A DNA stretch of 6,764 nucleotides from an uncultured Ruminococcus sp. (lineage in GTDB: Bacteria; Bacillota; Clostridia; Oscillospirales; CAG-272): contig CACYEW010000178.1 of assembly GCA_902773455.1 (NCBI GenBank), positions 1 through 6,764 on the forward strand. Reading direction: 5' to 3'. The notes under the pieces were generated by a model. The model made no database searches. It was not told the origin of the DNA and saw nothing but the letters and a program-made list of their open reading frames with translations. Numbering within the stretch: the first letter of the stretch is position 1; the number at the start of each line of letters is the position of its first letter. Both the position numbers and the translations under genes were made by a program. Shown here piece by piece: positions 5,776-6,764 of this stretch.

Positions 5776-6001
5776 TTCTTTCTCCGTTGCCGTGATAATA
5801 AAAACACCTCCGCCGCTAAAGCATTTTTGTTTTGTGCCTTAGGGTAGAGATGTTACCATTCTTTTATAAGGCGTCATATACAGATAAAAAAACCGCAAAG
5901 GATTAAAATTCCGGATATAACACACGGACGTTCAGAGCTTTCGCCCCCGCCCCATCGGATGACCGACGACCGGTCATGTGAAGACCGGTTCCTTATTTAT
6001 C
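5776..6001 (-). promoter_or_regulatory. Long structured leader of the pot operon
   Basis: About 225 nt separate the predicted transcription start from potA. On the minus strand the first part can fold in two exclusive ways. Either ACCGGTC (5989-5983) pairs with GACCGGT (5975-5969), or ATGACCG (5977-5971) pairs with CGGTCAT (5965-5959); both stems are a perfect 7 bp and share bases 5971-5975. Nearer potA, GCCTTA (5872-5867) pairs with TAAGGC (5841-5836), enclosing a second GGTA/TACC stem (5857-5854 with 5846-5843). A GGTTTTTTT tract (about 5893-5885) lies between, but its upstream stem is weak. I see none of the known riboswitch consensus sequences I can recall. Regulation by attenuation or a ligand is inference. 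Confidence 0.45.
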
Positions 6002-6007
6002 GCGCCT

Positions 6008-6036
6008 ATTATATCATCTTTTGAAGCAAAATGCAA
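6008..6036 (-). promoter_or_regulatory. Sigma-A promoter of the pot operon
   Basis: On the minus strand, TTGCAT (6036-6031) and TATAAT (6013-6008) are separated by exactly 17 bases. A TG one base before the -10 box makes it an extended -10 promoter. The -10 box is a perfect consensus and the -35 matches four of six positions. Transcription should start near 6001, leaving a leader of about 225 nt before potA. A promoter this strong ahead of a transporter operon suggests that control acts on the leader or through a repressor. Confidence 0.85.
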
Positions 6037-6086
6037 TACCTTTTTGAAAATTTAATTATTTTTAAGAATTTGCTCAAATAAACCCG

Positions 6087-6121
6087 TTTTTTGTGCGGAT
6101 TTTTATATATTCCGCAAAAAA
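6087..6121 (-). terminator. Hairpin after the M50 protease gene, possible terminator
   Basis: Directly after the stop codon, TGCGGA (6116-6111) pairs with TCCGCA (6099-6094), and outer T and A runs extend the stem past a 2-base bulge. On the minus strand the 3' side runs into A residues and then CGGGTTTATTT, so the usual T-tract is poor. It may end or stabilise the upstream transcript. Read on the plus strand it has A residues after the stem, so it is not a terminator there. Confidence 0.35.
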
Positions 6122-6700
6122 TCAGCTTCGTTTTCCGACCGTACAGGAAAAAAACGTGTATATGCAGATGAAAAAGAGCGTAGCGTTGAACGACGTGTAA
6201 AGCAATATGAATATGCCCGTAAGGTACAGAATGAACAGCGTCGAAAGCGAAACGGCGTTGAAAGCCGTTTCCGCGTACCTGTACGGAAGTACGGCATAGA
6301 GCAGGGCTTTGAGCGCTCTGCCGCCGTCAAAGCCTTCGACCGGAGCAAGATTGAGCGCGGCGTAAGCGAACCCGTACAGCGCAAAAGAACGGAATACGGG
6401 AAGAAAAAGCGCGCCCGTCAGCAGGTTTGCGGCAGGTCCCGACAGAGCGATGACGATATCTTCTTTATATCCGATAACTCCGCGATACTTTATATCGGCG
6501 CCGAGAAGTCCGAGAGTGAACGAATCGGTTTTATACCCGAGTGCTCCGCCCGCGATAATATGCCCGAGCTCGTGTACCGCAAGCGCGGCGGCAATGCAGA
6601 AAAAACGAGCCGCACCCGAGCGGACAAGCAATAAGAAAAGCGCCCCCGGCACAAGAGCGCTGATCTTTATTCGTTTTGACAGATAAATATATCGGTTCAT
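6122..6700 (-). CDS. M50-family site-2-protease-like membrane metalloprotease
   Basis: A 192-residue polytopic membrane protein with the two hallmarks of intramembrane zinc proteases. The zinc-binding HELGH (43-47) lies inside a hydrophobic helix, and NLAPVEGFDGGR (117-128) contains the third zinc ligand, Asp125. A conserved GPAANLLTG segment (88-96) lies between them. HELGH falls at the same residue numbers I recall for B. subtilis SpoIVFB, the protease that activates sigma-K. This protein is much shorter than SpoIVFB (about 290 residues) and has no CBS domain, so it is a minimal member whose substrate cannot be named. The only Met is the first residue. No good ribosome binding site precedes it, although ATGA at the start could couple it to an upstream reading frame. 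SpoIVFB identity is possible but unproven. Confidence 0.85.
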   Translation of the reverse strand: MNRYIYLSKRIKISALVPGALFLLLVRSGAARFFCIAAALAVHELGHIIAGGALGYKTDSFTLGLLGADIKYRGVIGYKEDIVIALSGPAANLLTGALFLPVFRSFALYGFAYAALNLAPVEGFDGGRALKALLYAVLPYRYAETAFNAVSLSTLFILYLTGIFILLYTSFNATLFFICIYTFFSCTVGKRS

Positions 6701-6764
6701 AACGTCATAGGTTTCGCAAAACCGTGCGGCGGGGCGATGGGAATAACGAGTGAAGAGCGAATAG

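Noticed and set aside
5155..5847. 230-codon open frame on the plus strand
   Set aside because: It is antisense to the intact ATPase domain of potA and shows no domain of its own. Several other plus-strand frames (3079-3720, 3750-4325, 4717-5022) are rejected for the same reason.
5885..5914. Intrinsic terminator or attenuator at the GGTTTTTTT tract of the pot leader
   Set aside because: The T-tract is good, but the only upstream pairing is CCG with CGG across a long loop, which is too weak for a terminator.
5776..6001. Known riboswitch in the pot leader (ykkC/guanidine, purine, preQ1, glycine, fluoride, TPP)
   Set aside because: I looked for the conserved core strings of these classes as I remember them and found none in the right arrangement. 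A covariance-model search is needed for a firm exclusion.
6122..6700. Naming the M50 protease spoIVFB
   Set aside because: The catalytic motifs fit, but the protein is about 100 residues short, lacks a CBS domain, and no spoIVFA neighbour is present in the window.

Overview
The window looks like part of a chromosome from a Gram-positive, low-to-mid-GC member of the Firmicutes, most likely a gut-type Clostridia. Four things point that way: strong GGAGG-type ribosome binding sites, a lipobox-bearing solute-binding protein, a SpoIVFB-like M50 protease, and a DUF11 surface-type protein. A Christensenellales-like origin is possible, but that is only an impression. Every gene I accept lies on the minus strand, so the biological reading order runs from the right end to the left.

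From the right: 6700-6122 encodes a small M50-family (site-2-protease-like) membrane metalloprotease. Next comes a 346-base AT-rich gap with an almost perfect sigma-A promoter (6036-6008) and a leader of about 225 nt. That leader has no matching known riboswitch consensus that I can see, but it contains two mutually exclusive 7-bp stems. The leader feeds a tightly packed operon for a polyamine (spermidine/putrescine) ABC importer, potA-potB-potC-potD (5775-1713). Successive genes overlap by 8, 4 and 8 bases. A small two-helix membrane protein (1701-1393) follows potD at once, and a strong bidirectional-looking terminator (1356-1386) closes the operon.

In the transporter, PotA is the ATPase, PotB and PotC are the two permeases, and PotD is the extracellular substrate receptor. 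PotD here has an N-terminal lipoprotein signal and also a C-terminal transmembrane helix. Together with the unknown two-helix protein behind it, this is the most distinctive part of the operon.

Left of the operon is a free-standing gene for a two-repeat DUF11 protein (1297-452). It has its own strong ribosome binding site and a terminator right after its stop. The last 410 bases hold no credible gene but are full of structure: two copies of a two-hairpin module 314 bp apart, five perfect tandem copies of a 7-bp unit, four further perfect inverted repeats, and a six-run G-quadruplex motif. This resembles a dispersed repetitive or mobile non-coding element and is the least explained part of the window.
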